From the NCBI RefSeq assembly GCF_026627255.1, contig NZ_JAPNLM010000003.1, positions 124,001-188,000 of the forward strand: a DNA stretch of 64,000 bases, in the 5' to 3' direction. The DNA is from Streptomyces antarcticus (GTDB lineage Bacteria > Actinomycetota > Actinomycetes > Streptomycetales > Streptomycetaceae). A model generated the notes under the pieces. It was not told the origin of the DNA. It saw only the letters and a list, made by a program, of their open reading frames with translations, and ran no database searches. Both the position numbers and the translations under genes were made by a program. Below, in pieces: positions 46,747-56,504 of this stretch (the stretch's first letter is position 1; each line of letters starts with the position of its first letter).

Positions 46747-49311
46747 TCAGGAGACGGTGATGAACCGTGCGGTGCTCGGGACCCCCCGGGCGTCGAGGGC
46801 GAAGAGCATGTAGGTCCCCGGCAGGACCACGCCCGGGTCGGCGGGGAGGGACACGGTGTACGCCCCCGGTCCCGTCGCGGCGGACACGAGCGGGACCCGC
46901 CGCTGGTCGTTGTCGGTGGAGTGGGTGGCGGCCGCGGCCCGCATGAGGACGAACGACGCCACCGGCGCCTGGGTGCTCACCGCGAGCGACGTTCCCGGAG
47001 CGGCCCGGGAGGGCACACCGCCGGTGATCACCGGCCGCGGCTTCGGCGAGCCGTCCGCGTTCAGCAGGTACGGCGGGGTGAAGACGGCCCCGTCCGGGTG
47101 GTTGGTCGCGCAGTCGCCGCACAGGCCCCCGCCGCCGGAGAAGATCCGTCCGTCCGGCAGCAGGTTGGCCACGCTGTGGTAGTTGCGCGGTACGGCCATG
47201 GTGGCGAGCGGGGTGAAGGCGCCGGTCGACGGGTCCCACAGCTCGGGGGTCAGGACCGAGGTCGCGTCGCTGAACGGCACCGGGAAGGACTGTCCGCCGA
47301 AGACGGCCACCTTGCCGTCGGGCAGGACGACGCTGTTGCTGAACCCGCGGGCGTGCTCCATGTCCCCGGTGCGGGCGGACTGGACCTGGCCGCCGCCCGT
47401 GACGCTCACGGTGTAGGCGCGCGGGGTGGCGGGGGTCTTCTCGTAGGCGGGGGAGCCGCCCAGGGTGAGCAGCTTGCCGATGTCGTAGGAGACGCCGTTG
47501 CCCGTCATCGCGTCCGGGCTGTCGGCGCGCGGACCGGCTCCGGTGATGCTGCCCGCGCCGCTGGTGGAGATCAGGTTCATCTGCTTGCTCGGGCCGAACT
47601 GGAGCACCTTGCCCGCCGAAGTGGCGTACAGCCACATGTGGTTGTCGGCGCGGTAGGGCCCGGCCGGGTCGGCCGTCAGCGCCGGGGAGGCCGGGACGCC
47701 CGGCAGCGTCCGCCAGGTGCGGGTGTCCGGGGACCAGACCTCGCCGGCCTTGTCGCCCGCGGCGCCGCTCCAGGATCCGCCCAGGACGAAGGCCTCACCC
47801 GTGGAGAGGAGCGTCATGGCCTGGTATCCGCGGGCGATGTTCATGCTTGTGGTGGAGGACCACTGGTCGGTGGCCGGGTCGTAGATGCTCGCCTTCTCCG
47901 CGTTGCTGCCTCCGGTGACCAGTACGCGGCCGTCGGCCAGCATGGCTATGCCGGGACAGAACATGTCGTGGCCGGTGTTGTCGATGCGGCGCTGGGTGAC
48001 CTTGCCCGTCTTCAGGTCCAGGATCGCGGTCTGGGTGTAGCCGTTGCTGCCGCCGAAGCGGTCGACCGCGTACGCCGACCAGGCCAGCAGCTTGTCGCCG
48101 GGCAGGGCGGCGGTGGCGACGGGAACCAGCGGGAAGCCGGTGATCCGGTCCCAGGCGCCGTGGGCGGCCGGGCTGGCAGGTCCGCTCAGGCGTATCTCCC
48201 CGGCGGAGGTCCACGGACCGCGTCCGCCGGCCTCGGTGGTCACCGTCAGGCGGACGAAGCGGGCGGTCTCGGCGCGGGTGAAGGTTGCGGTCTTGACCGT
48301 GTCGTCGTCCCGCCAGGTACCGGAGGCGACCGGCGGGCCGAAGGCGGAGCCGTCGGTGCTGGTGCTGACGGCGTACGTGCCGGCCCGGCCGTTGGGCCCG
48401 TCCGGCCGGGGGTGGTAGACGAGCGCGGACACGGCGGTCGTGCGGTGCATGTCGATGGTGATGCTGTGGGGCAGGGGGGTCGCGGTGCCGCTCCACCTGC
48501 TGTGCCAGATGGTGTTGGCGTCGCCGTCCAGGACGCGGGCCGCGCGGCCGTTCTCGCCCGTGGTCTCCTCGTCACTGGCCGTCGCCGTCCACCCGGTCCG
48601 GGCCAGGTCGACGGTGGCGGCCGGGGTGCCGGGGTCACCCAGCAGGTTGATCTCGGCCGCGGACGTCCAGGGCCCGCGGGCGCCCGCCTCGGTGAGGGCC
48701 GTCAGCCGGACGAAGCGGGCACCCTGCGGGGCGAACCCGAGCGTCTTGGTGCTGCCGTCGTCGGCGAGGGTGCCGGTGGCCACCGGGTTCCCCCAGCTCT
48801 GGCCGTCCGCGCTGACGCTGAGGGCGTACTCGCCGACGCGCCCGTTGGCCCCGTTCGCCCGGGGGCGGTAGACCAGGGCGGAGACGACGGCCGTGCGGTG
48901 CAGGTCGACGGTGATGCCGTGGGGCAGGGGGGCGGGGGAGCCGCTCCACTTGCTGTGCCAGATGGTGGCGGCGTCACCGTCGAGGACGTGGGCGGCGCGG
49001 CCGTTCTCGCCGGTGGTCTCCTCGTCGCTCGCCGTAGCCGTCCACCCGGTCCGGTCGAGAAGGGGAGCCGTCGGCTCCATGGCGTTCGCCGGGGCGATGC
49101 CGTGGTGCGGCGACTGCGACGCCGGCTGCCGCTCGAAGGGGGCGGGCGCGGGGACGGGCCGGGGCGCCGCGGCGGCGCGGCCTGCCGCGGCCTGGCTCGC
49201 GACCCCGAGCCACGGTGTCGCCCCGATCAGCAGGGAGCCGAGGCCGAAGGCGACGAGCAGATGGGAGCGCCGTAACGCACGGATGAAGGCAGGGGAGCGC
49301 CTGGACTGCAA
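46747..49311 (-). CDS. Secreted galactose oxidase-like copper radical oxidase with two discoidin domains
   Basis: This 854-residue precursor starts at a TTG with a perfect AGGAGGT site. A signal peptide and Pro/Ala-rich segment lead to two F5/8 type C (discoidin/CBM32-like) domains at about 86-225 and 236-376. A seven-bladed kelch-type catalytic domain and a C-terminal DUF1929-like Ig domain follow. The galactose oxidase site is complete: Cys452 (MFCPG) for the thioether, Tyr496 (ARGYQ), Tyr711-His712 (NYHS), His797 (THSTDN) and the stacking Trp in GGSWSG. It should oxidise primary alcohols of sugars or glycans to aldehydes with O2, releasing H2O2; katG lies nearby. Confidence 0.85.
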   Translation of the reverse strand: MQSRRSPAFIRALRRSHLLVAFGLGSLLIGATPWLGVASQAAAGRAAAAPRPVPAPAPFERQPASQSPHHGIAPANAMEPTAPLLDRTGWTATASDEETTGENGRAAHVLDGDAATIWHSKWSGSPAPLPHGITVDLHRTAVVSALVYRPRANGANGRVGEYALSVSADGQSWGNPVATGTLADDGSTKTLGFAPQGARFVRLTALTEAGARGPWTSAAEINLLGDPGTPAATVDLARTGWTATASDEETTGENGRAARVLDGDANTIWHSRWSGTATPLPHSITIDMHRTTAVSALVYHPRPDGPNGRAGTYAVSTSTDGSAFGPPVASGTWRDDDTVKTATFTRAETARFVRLTVTTEAGGRGPWTSAGEIRLSGPASPAAHGAWDRITGFPLVPVATAALPGDKLLAWSAYAVDRFGGSNGYTQTAILDLKTGKVTQRRIDNTGHDMFCPGIAMLADGRVLVTGGSNAEKASIYDPATDQWSSTTSMNIARGYQAMTLLSTGEAFVLGGSWSGAAGDKAGEVWSPDTRTWRTLPGVPASPALTADPAGPYRADNHMWLYATSAGKVLQFGPSKQMNLISTSGAGSITGAGPRADSPDAMTGNGVSYDIGKLLTLGGSPAYEKTPATPRAYTVSVTGGGQVQSARTGDMEHARGFSNSVVLPDGKVAVFGGQSFPVPFSDATSVLTPELWDPSTGAFTPLATMAVPRNYHSVANLLPDGRIFSGGGGLCGDCATNHPDGAVFTPPYLLNADGSPKPRPVITGGVPSRAAPGTSLAVSTQAPVASFVLMRAAAATHSTDNDQRRVPLVSAATGPGAYTVSLPADPGVVLPGTYMLFALDARGVPSTARFITVS

Positions 49312-49575
49312 TCTGACCTCCTGGAACGGGCGGGCACGGCCCCGTAGAACATAGGTCAGAACGTCATGAACTCGCCCTAAGTGAACGAGAGTTGGCGTGA
49401 AACCGTGAGATCGGCCGATGAGGTCGCGACGGTGGGGTCGCGACGGCGGGGTCCCGCCGCTCCGCGGCCGGCCGGGCCGGCCGGGCCGGTCGCGGGAGGC
49501 CGCGGGGAGGATCCGCCGTCCACAGGTTCCGGCGGACGGCGCCGGGGTGTCGGCGGGTGCCGTTAGGCTTCGAGG

Positions 49576-51639
49576 ATGGCCCTTCCGGACGCTTCCCCCG
49601 ATACCTCCGATGCTCTGCAGGTGCTGCACCGCGTCTTCGGATACAGCTCTTTCCGCGGTGAGCAGCAGGAGATCATCGAGCAGGTCGTCGGCGGCGGCGA
49701 CGCCCTCGTGCTCATGCCGACCGGCGGCGGGAAGTCGCTCTGCTACCAGATCCCGGCGCTCGTCAGGGACGGCACGGGCATCGTGATCTCACCGCTCATC
49801 GCGCTGATGCAGGACCAGGTGAACGCGCTCACCGCCCTCGGGGTGCGGGCCGGCTTCCTCAACTCGACGCAGGACCCGTACGAGCGGCAGGCCGTGGAGC
49901 AGGCCTTCCTCGCCGACGAGCTGGACCTGCTCTACCTGGCTCCCGAGCGGCTGCGCACCGAGAGCGCGCAGCGGCTGCTCGACCGGGGCAAGGTGTCGCT
50001 CTTCGCGATCGACGAGGCGCACTGCGTCGCCCAGTGGGGCCACGACTTCCGGCCCGACTACCTCGCCCTGTCCATGCTGCACGAGCGCTGGCCGAAGGTG
50101 CCGAGGATCGCGCTCACCGCGACGGCCACCGAGGCCACCCACGCGGAGATCGTGACGCGGCTCGGCCTGGAGGACGCCCGGCACTTCGTCGCCAGCTTCG
50201 ACCGTCCGAACATCCAGTACCGCATCGCCCCGAAGAACAACCCGCTGAAGCAGCTGCTGGAGCTGATCCGCACCGAGCACGACGGGGACGCCGGAGTCGT
50301 CTACTGCCTCTCCAGGGCCTCGGTGGAGAAGACCGCGGCCTTCCTGGTGGAGCAGGGCATCGACGCCGTCGCCTACCACGCCGGGATGGACTCCCGCGCG
50401 CGAGCGGCGAACCAGGCGCGCTTCCTGCGGGAGGACGGGGTCGTGGTGGTCGCCACGATCGCCTTCGGCATGGGCATCGACAAGCCGGACGTGCGCTTCG
50501 TTGCACACCTCGACCTGCCGAAGTCGGTCGAGGGCTACTACCAGGAGACCGGCCGCGCCGGCCGCGACGGCGAGCCGGCCACGGCGTGGCTGGCCTACGG
50601 GCTGCAGGACGTGGTCCAGCAGCGCAAGCTCATCGAGGGCTCCGAGGGCGACGACGCCCGCCGCCGTTCGCTCGGCATGCACCTGGACGCCATGCTCGCC
50701 CTGTGCGAGACGGTCGACTGCCGCCGGACGCGCCTGCTCGCCTACTTCGGGCAGTCGGGCGAGCCGTGCGGCAACTGCGACACGTGTCTGGCGCCGGCCG
50801 AGTCCTGGGACGGGACGGTCGCGGCGCAGAAACTGCTGTCCACGGTGTGGAGGCTCGCGAACGAACGGCGCCAGAAGTTCGGCGCCGGCCAGATCGTCGA
50901 CATCCTCCAGGGCAAGAAGACGGCCAAGGTCATCCAGTTCGACCACGACGGGCTCTCCGTGTTCGGCATCGGGGCGGACCTGAGCACCGCGGAGTGGCGC
51001 GGGGTCGTGCGCCAGCTCCTGGCGCAGCGGCTGCTGGCGGTGGAGGGCGACTACGGGACGCTCGTGCTGACGGAGGACAGCGCAGAGGTGCTGGGAGGCC
51101 GCCGCAGTGTCCAGATGCGCAAGGAGAAGGCGCCCGCCGCGCCGTCCCGGAAGGAGTCCGGATCGCGCTCCGGGAAGGCCGCCCGTGTGCCGGTCGACTT
51201 GCCCGCCGCGGCCGAGCCGGTCTTCCTGGCCCTCCGCTCCTGGCGGGCCGCGACGGCGCGCGAGCAGGGCGTACCGGCGTACGTCGTCTTCCACGACGCG
51301 ACGCTGCGGGAGATCGCGACGCGGCTGCCCGCCACGGTGGAGGAACTGGGGACCATCGGCGGGGTCGGCGAGGCCAAGCTCACCAAGTACGCCCAGGGTG
51401 TCCTGGACACCCTGGCGCAGTGCGACACCCCCGAGCCCGCGGCCGAGACCACCGCTGAGCCCGCCGCCCTGCCGGCGGCCACCGCCACCGCTGCCCCTGC
51501 CGCCGGGTCCGCCCGGCCGGTCCCGGCCGGGCCCGCGACCGCCGCGGCGGCCGGGCCCCTGGCGGAGTCCGGGGCGCCGGACGAGGACGAGCCGCCGTAC
51601 GACCTGGACGAGATGGCGCCCTGGGACGACTGGCAGTAG
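49576..51639 (+). CDS. recQ: ATP-dependent DNA helicase RecQ
   Basis: This 687-residue superfamily 2 helicase unwinds forked and recombination DNA. Motifs are motif 0 ([14 protein letters not shown]), Walker [33 protein letters not shown]-type [10 protein letters not shown], and motif [15 protein letters not shown]. The RecQ C-terminal zinc domain has four cysteines, three of them in the PCGNCDTC cluster, and an HRDC domain follows (about 545-615, [20 protein letters not shown]). An Ala/Pro-rich tail of about 70 residues ends the protein. It is monocistronic with a terminator downstream. Confidence 0.94.
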   Translation: MALPDASPDTSDALQVLHRVFGYSSFRGEQQEIIEQVVGGGDALVLMPTGGGKSLCYQIPALVRDGTGIVISPLIALMQDQVNALTALGVRAGFLNSTQDPYERQAVEQAFLADELDLLYLAPERLRTESAQRLLDRGKVSLFAIDEAHCVAQWGHDFRPDYLALSMLHERWPKVPRIALTATATEATHAEIVTRLGLEDARHFVASFDRPNIQYRIAPKNNPLKQLLELIRTEHDGDAGVVYCLSRASVEKTAAFLVEQGIDAVAYHAGMDSRARAANQARFLREDGVVVVATIAFGMGIDKPDVRFVAHLDLPKSVEGYYQETGRAGRDGEPATAWLAYGLQDVVQQRKLIEGSEGDDARRRSLGMHLDAMLALCETVDCRRTRLLAYFGQSGEPCGNCDTCLAPAESWDGTVAAQKLLSTVWRLANERRQKFGAGQIVDILQGKKTAKVIQFDHDGLSVFGIGADLSTAEWRGVVRQLLAQRLLAVEGDYGTLVLTEDSAEVLGGRRSVQMRKEKAPAAPSRKESGSRSGKAARVPVDLPAAAEPVFLALRSWRAATAREQGVPAYVVFHDATLREIATRLPATVEELGTIGGVGEAKLTKYAQGVLDTLAQCDTPEPAAETTAEPAALPAATATAAPAAGSARPVPAGPATAAAAGPLAESGAPDEDEPPYDLDEMAPWDDWQ

Positions 51640-51668
51640 CGGCGCCACCGCGGCCGTCCGTCCCGGAA

Positions 51669-51705
51669 CCCGCACCCCCGGACGGCTCCGGGGCTCGGGT
51701 GCGGG
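51669..51705. terminator. Bidirectional hairpin terminator
   Basis: CCCGCACCC (51669-51677) pairs with GGGTGCGGG (51697-51705), and the intervening bases form a second inner stem (CCGGA/TCCGG). It lies between convergent recQ and the beta-helix/AAA+ gene. Confidence 0.7.
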
Positions 51706-51758
51706 CGGCGCGGCCCGCGGGTGGCGCGGCCACGGGCCACGGGCCGCGGGTGGCGCGG

Positions 51759-54700
51759 TCAGACCCGGGTCGGCCGGGAGCCCGGCAGGTCCTCCGGCAG
51801 CAGCAGCCGCAGGTCCTCCAGGCCGGGGGCCGCCAACGACCCCAGGCGGCGGGCCTGTTGCGTCATCATCTCCTCCACCAGGCGGCGGCCCGTCCGCGCG
51901 TTGCCGAACGTACGGTCGCGCGGCAGCGCCGCCACGTATGCGTGCAGTGCCTCCACGGTGGGCGGCGGGCAGTCGTACCCCGAGTCGGACGCCTGCCCGG
52001 TGATGATCCCCACCAGCTCCTCGGCGGTGTAGTCCTCGAACTCGACCGTGCGGGTGAAGCGCGAGGTCAGCCCGGGGTTGGAGTCCAGGAAGCGGCGCAT
52101 CTCGGCGGTGTACCCGGCGGCGATGACCACGATCTCGTCGCGGTGGTCCTCCATCAGCTTGAGCAGTGTCTCCACCGCCTCCCGGCCGAAGTCCGACGGT
52201 GATCCCTCCGGGGTCAGCGTGTACGCCTCGTCGATGAACAGCACACCGCCCAGGGCGCGTTCGAAGACCTCCTTGGTGAGCTGCGCGGTGTGGCCGACGT
52301 ACCGGCCCACGAGGTCGGCGCGGGCCACCTCCACCAACTGGCCCTTCGGGAGCACACCGAGGGAGTGCAGGATGTCCGCGTACAGCCGGGCGACGGTGGT
52401 CTTGCCGGTACCGGGAGGGCCGGAGAACACCAGGTGCTGGCTGATCCTCGGGGCGGGCAGTCCGGCGGCCCGCCGCTGCCGGGCGGTGGCGAGCAGGTGC
52501 ACCTGGTCGGTCACCGCCCGCTTCACCGCGGAGAGACCGATCATCCCCTCCAGCCGGCCGAGCAGTTCCTCGGAGCTGCCGGCCCCGCGCTCGGCGTCGC
52601 CCTGGTCGACGGCCACGTCCTCGGGCAGCAGCAGAGACAGATCGCTCTCGGCCGGGTCCCGCATCGAGCCCAGCCGGAAGGCCTGCCGGTCCACCATCTC
52701 CTCGAACACCCGGCGCGCCGCACGGCCGTTGCCGAATGCGGCGCCCCGCTCCATCCGGCCGTAGTGGCCGGCCAGGGCGTCCAGGGTGCTCGGGTCCAGC
52801 GTGTAGTGGTGGCCCTCGCACATCCGCTCGGTGATGGTGACCAGCTCCTCCACCGAGTAGTTCGCGAAGTCGATGGTGCGGGTGAACCGGGACGCCAGCC
52901 CGGGGTTGGAGTCCAGGAAGGCCGCCATCTCGTCGGTGTATCCGGCCGCGATGACCACCACCTCGTCGCGGTGGTCCTCCATGAGCTTGAGCAGCGTGTC
53001 GATGGCCTCCCGGCCGAAGTCGGCGCCGCCGCCCTTGCCGTCGGACAGCAGGGTGTACGCCTCGTCCAGGAACAGCACCCCGCCGAGGGCCTCCTTGAAG
53101 GCCTCGGTGGTCTTGATCGCCGTACCGCCGATGACCTGCGCGACCAGATCGGCCCGTGAGACCTCCACCAGATGGCCGGATCGCAGCACTCCCAGCTCGG
53201 TGAGGATGCCGCCGTACAGTCGGGCCACGGTGGTCTTGCCGGTGCCGGGCGGCCCGGAGAACACCAGGTGGCGGCTCATCGGCGGCATCGGCATGCCCAG
53301 CCGGGCCCGGCGCTGCGCGAGCTGGTTGAGGTTGACCAGGGTCCTTACCTGGTGCTTCACGTCGCCCAGGCCGATCAGCGACTCCAGCTCCTCCAGCGGA
53401 CCCCGCGGAGCGGCGCGGGCCGGTCCGCGCGTGTCCCCGGGGCCGCCTGCGTCGGCGCCCCACGCGTCGGGCGCGCCGTTGCCCGCGCTGGTGAGGTTCT
53501 CGACGGTGAGCCGGTCACCGGCGCGGGTCTGCTTCAGGCCCGCGCCCCGGTTGTCGCGCACCGAGCAGCCGGTCGCGGTGACCGGCTCGGCGCTGTCCAC
53601 CCGGATGCCGTCGCCGAGGCTGCCGACGGCCAGACAGGCGTCCAGCGCGAGCCGGGCGCCGTCGGAGGCCATCACGCCGTGCGCGCCCGAGTCGGTGATC
53701 TCCGTACGCAGGACCGCCAGTTCGCCGCCCTTGTCCACCCCGATGCCGGAAGCGCCGGAGGCGTGCACCCGGCAGTCCCGTACGGTGCCCAGCCCGTCCG
53801 CGCCGACCCGGATGCCCGCGTCCGCCGCGGCGCGGACGGCGCTGTCCCGCAGGTGCGGGTTGCCGCCCGCGGCGATCCGCACCCCGCACGCCCCGGCGCC
53901 GTCGATCTCGCAGTGCTCCAGCCGTCCGCGGCCGTCGTCCACGACCTCCACGCCGTGGCCGCGGGCCGAGGTGACGCGGACGTGCCGCAGCAGGGGGTTG
54001 CCGCCCCCGCGTATCAGGATCCCGGTACCGGCCGCGTCCACGACGTGCAGGCGGTCGAACTCGGCCACCGAATTGTCGTCCAGCACCACGGCGCCCTGCG
54101 GGTCGGCGCAGTCGCGCACGGTGGTGTCGGTCAGCGAGGGCGCGCTGGAGCCGATGACCCGGATCGCCGGACCGCCGGCCGTGTCGAACTCGCACTCCCG
54201 GTACACGCCGCGGGACCGCTCGGTGACGGCGAGGCCGTTCCCCTTGGTCCGCGAGGTGCGGCAGCGCACCAGTTCCGGGGCGGCGCCGGAGGCCACCACG
54301 ATGCCCGGGCCGGCGGTGTCGCTGACCGTGACCTCCTCCAGCACCGGGCGGGAGTCGCTGGTCACGTACACGCCCACGGCCGCGCCGTGGATCCGGGTGC
54401 GCAGCACGCGGGTGGCGCTGCTGCCCTCGAGGGCCAGGGCGGGCTTCTCGGTACCGGTGATCTCGCAGTCCTCCACCAGCCCCTGCGCCTCGCCGTTGGC
54501 GAGCACCCCGTTGCCCCGGGCGTCGCGTATGCGGCAGTCGCGCACGGTGGTGCGGGCCTGCTCGCCGATGACGACGCCGGAGGTGCCGAGGTTCTCGATG
54601 ACGCACCCGGACACCACCGTCCCGGTCGGCGCGGTGTCCACCACGCCCGCCCCGACCGGGTTGCTGACCCGGCAGTCCCGCATGGCGAGCGACCCGGACT

Positions 54701-55058
54701 CGCGGGCCAGCAGGGCCGTCCAGCCGGAGCCGACGACCGTGCAGCCTTCCAAGGCGACCTGGCCGCGCACGGCGTCCACCACCGGTACGTCCTCCGAGCC
54801 GCCGCGCAGCGTGAGGTCGCTCAGCATCACGGCGTCGGCGACCAGGGAGAGGGCACTGCCGCGGCGGGGGCAGATCTCGACGCTGCCGCGCTCGCCGTCG
54901 GCGACGATGGTGACCCGGTTGCGGACCGTCAGGTTCTCCGGGTAGCGGCCCGGGCGTACCCGGATCACCGCTCCGGTGCGGGCCTGTGCCAAGGCCTCAC
55001 CGATGGTCCGGAACCCCTGCGGCTCCTCCGGGCTGACGGTGAGCAACTGCCGTGACAC
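51759..55058 (-). CDS. Beta-helix protein with two CbbX/EccA-type AAA+ ATPase domains
   Basis: This 1099-residue protein starts at a GTG with a GAGGAGG site. Residues 1-520 form a right-handed parallel beta-helix of about 20 coils (repeats such as RDCRIRDARGNGVLANGEA). Two AAA+ modules follow, each with Walker A FSGPPGTGKTTVARLY (near 604 and 881), Walker B GGVLF[LI]DEAYTL and an Arg-finger SRFTRT. The AAA modules resemble EccA of mycobacterial ESX systems and CbbX. Position beside mycP, eccC, eccD and eccB marks it as a T7SS cytoplasmic chaperone or unfoldase, with the helix perhaps a scaffold. The helix-ATPase fusion is unlike the TPR-EccA of mycobacteria. Confidence 0.85.
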   Translation of the reverse strand: MSRQLLTVSPEEPQGFRTIGEALAQARTGAVIRVRPGRYPENLTVRNRVTIVADGERGSVEICPRRGSALSLVADAVMLSDLTLRGGSEDVPVVDAVRGQVALEGCTVVGSGWTALLARESGSLAMRDCRVSNPVGAGVVDTAPTGTVVSGCVIENLGTSGVVIGEQARTTVRDCRIRDARGNGVLANGEAQGLVEDCEITGTEKPALALEGSSATRVLRTRIHGAAVGVYVTSDSRPVLEEVTVSDTAGPGIVVASGAAPELVRCRTSRTKGNGLAVTERSRGVYRECEFDTAGGPAIRVIGSSAPSLTDTTVRDCADPQGAVVLDDNSVAEFDRLHVVDAAGTGILIRGGGNPLLRHVRVTSARGHGVEVVDDGRGRLEHCEIDGAGACGVRIAAGGNPHLRDSAVRAAADAGIRVGADGLGTVRDCRVHASGASGIGVDKGGELAVLRTEITDSGAHGVMASDGARLALDACLAVGSLGDGIRVDSAEPVTATGCSVRDNRGAGLKQTRAGDRLTVENLTSAGNGAPDAWGADAGGPGDTRGPARAAPRGPLEELESLIGLGDVKHQVRTLVNLNQLAQRRARLGMPMPPMSRHLVFSGPPGTGKTTVARLYGGILTELGVLRSGHLVEVSRADLVAQVIGGTAIKTTEAFKEALGGVLFLDEAYTLLSDGKGGGADFGREAIDTLLKLMEDHRDEVVVIAAGYTDEMAAFLDSNPGLASRFTRTIDFANYSVEELVTITERMCEGHHYTLDPSTLDALAGHYGRMERGAAFGNGRAARRVFEEMVDRQAFRLGSMRDPAESDLSLLLPEDVAVDQGDAERGAGSSEELLGRLEGMIGLSAVKRAVTDQVHLLATARQRRAAGLPAPRISQHLVFSGPPGTGKTTVARLYADILHSLGVLPKGQLVEVARADLVGRYVGHTAQLTKEVFERALGGVLFIDEAYTLTPEGSPSDFGREAVETLLKLMEDHRDEIVVIAAGYTAEMRRFLDSNPGLTSRFTRTVEFEDYTAEELVGIITGQASDSGYDCPPPTVEALHAYVAALPRDRTFGNARTGRRLVEEMMTQQARRLGSLAAPGLEDLRLLLPEDLPGSRPTRV

Positions 55059-55254
55059 GCTGGTCCTCCTCGCTCCGGCGCCGTCTCCGCCCCCCACGGG
55101 GGCGTCGTATCGCACCGCTTGCAGGCTACGTGAGGGAGAGCGTGATCTACCAGGTGGAGCAGGGCAGTTCACGCCGCGTCATGGCGATGCGGTCCGAATG
55201 TCTCCCGCTGGACGCCACGTTGCCACCCGGTACGCACGGCCTAGGATGCGCGTC

Positions 55255-56469
55255 ATGAGACACGCGCCCTTCCGTGGACCGGCGTCGGCGGCCGCACTGG
55301 CCGCGCTGCTGCTCTCCGCCGCCTGGCCGGTGCCCGCGCTGGCGGACTCCGATCCGGTCGCGCTGCCCGTGGTCCGCACCGTGCTGGAACCGGGCGAACC
55401 CTGCGCGGCGGCTTCGGGTCAGGTCGCCGAGGTGGAGCCCTGGCCGGTACGGGCGCTCGGGCTGGCCCGCGCCCGGCGGGTCTCCGAGGGCGCGGGGGTG
55501 ACCGTCGCGGTGGTCGGCACCGGCGTGGGAGCCGGGGTTCCGGCGCTGGCCGGCCGGGTCCGCCACATCGGTCCGGCGGGGGCGGACTGCGTGGGCCACG
55601 GCAGCTTCGCCGCCGGACTGATCGCCGGGGCGCCGCTCCCCGGGGTGGGCGCGGTGGGCGTGGCGCCCGCGGCGAGCCTCCTGGCGGTACGGGGCACCGA
55701 CGAGCGGGGCGCCGCCACCCCGGAGTCGCTGGCCGCGGCGATCCGCGCCGCCGCCGACGAGGGCGCCGGGGTGGTGTACGTCGCCTCGGCGCTGCCGGCC
55801 GGCGACACGGTGCTCACCGAGGCGGTCGCGTACGCCGCCGGGCGGGACGCCCTGGTCGTCGCCCCCTTCGCGCCCGACGCGCTCACCGACCCGGGCGGCG
55901 CGGCCCCGGCGCCCGTGCAGCCCTGGTACTGGCCGGCGGCCGCCCCGGCCGTGCTGTCCGTCATGGACTACGGCCCCGGCGGCGGCCGCCCGGACCGCGC
56001 GCCGACCGCCGTCGGCGCCGACCTGGCCGCCCCCGGGGACTCGGTGGTCGGCCCAGGCCCGCAGGGCGCGGGCCACTACCTGGGCTCGGGTTCCTCGCTG
56101 GCCGCCGCCCACGTGGCCGGGGCCGCGGCCCTGGTCCGCTCGCGCCACCCGGAGCTGACGGCGGCCGAGGTGCACGACCGGCTGATCGCGTCCGGCTACC
56201 CGGAGACACCGCCGCGGCTGGACCCGTACGCCGCCCTGACGGCCGTACTGACCGGCCCCGCCGGACCGGTCCCGCGCCCGGAGCCCGCCCGGGTGCCGGA
56301 CCCGGCTCCCGCCGCCCCGCGGGAACGGGCCCTGGTCATCGCCGCGGCCGGAGGCGGACTGGTCCTGCTGGTGGCCGCCGCCGCGGTGGTCGTCCCCCGG
56401 GGCCGGGCCCGCCGGTGGCGGCCCCCGTCCCGGGACCCCGGGGGCGCGCCCGGCCCGGCCGCGCACTGA
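55255..56469 (+). CDS. Mycosin-like subtilase of the T7SS, catalytic Asp missing
   Basis: This 404-residue protein has a signal peptide, a subtilisin-fold domain and a C-terminal membrane helix (LVIAAAGGGLVLLVAAAAVV), the mycosin (MycP) plan. His115 (CVGHGSFAAG) and the nucleophile Ser281 (GSGSSLAAAHVAG) are in place. The catalytic Asp is replaced by Gly88 in VAVVGTGVGAG, where active enzymes read VVDTGV. The oxyanion-hole Asn region (AAGN) is also lost. It is probably an inactive structural member of the ESX membrane complex. It is divergent from the beta-helix/AAA+ gene and convergent with eccC. An ATG 9 bp upstream is an alternative start. Confidence 0.82.
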   Translation: MRHAPFRGPASAAALAALLLSAAWPVPALADSDPVALPVVRTVLEPGEPCAAASGQVAEVEPWPVRALGLARARRVSEGAGVTVAVVGTGVGAGVPALAGRVRHIGPAGADCVGHGSFAAGLIAGAPLPGVGAVGVAPAASLLAVRGTDERGAATPESLAAAIRAAADEGAGVVYVASALPAGDTVLTEAVAYAAGRDALVVAPFAPDALTDPGGAAPAPVQPWYWPAAAPAVLSVMDYGPGGGRPDRAPTAVGADLAAPGDSVVGPGPQGAGHYLGSGSSLAAAHVAGAAALVRSRHPELTAAEVHDRLIASGYPETPPRLDPYAALTAVLTGPAGPVPRPEPARVPDPAPAAPRERALVIAAAGGGLVLLVAAAAVVVPRGRARRWRPPSRDPGGAPGPAAH

Positions 56470-56504
56470 CGGCGGACGGGCGGCGGACGGGCGGCGGACC
56501 GCTC

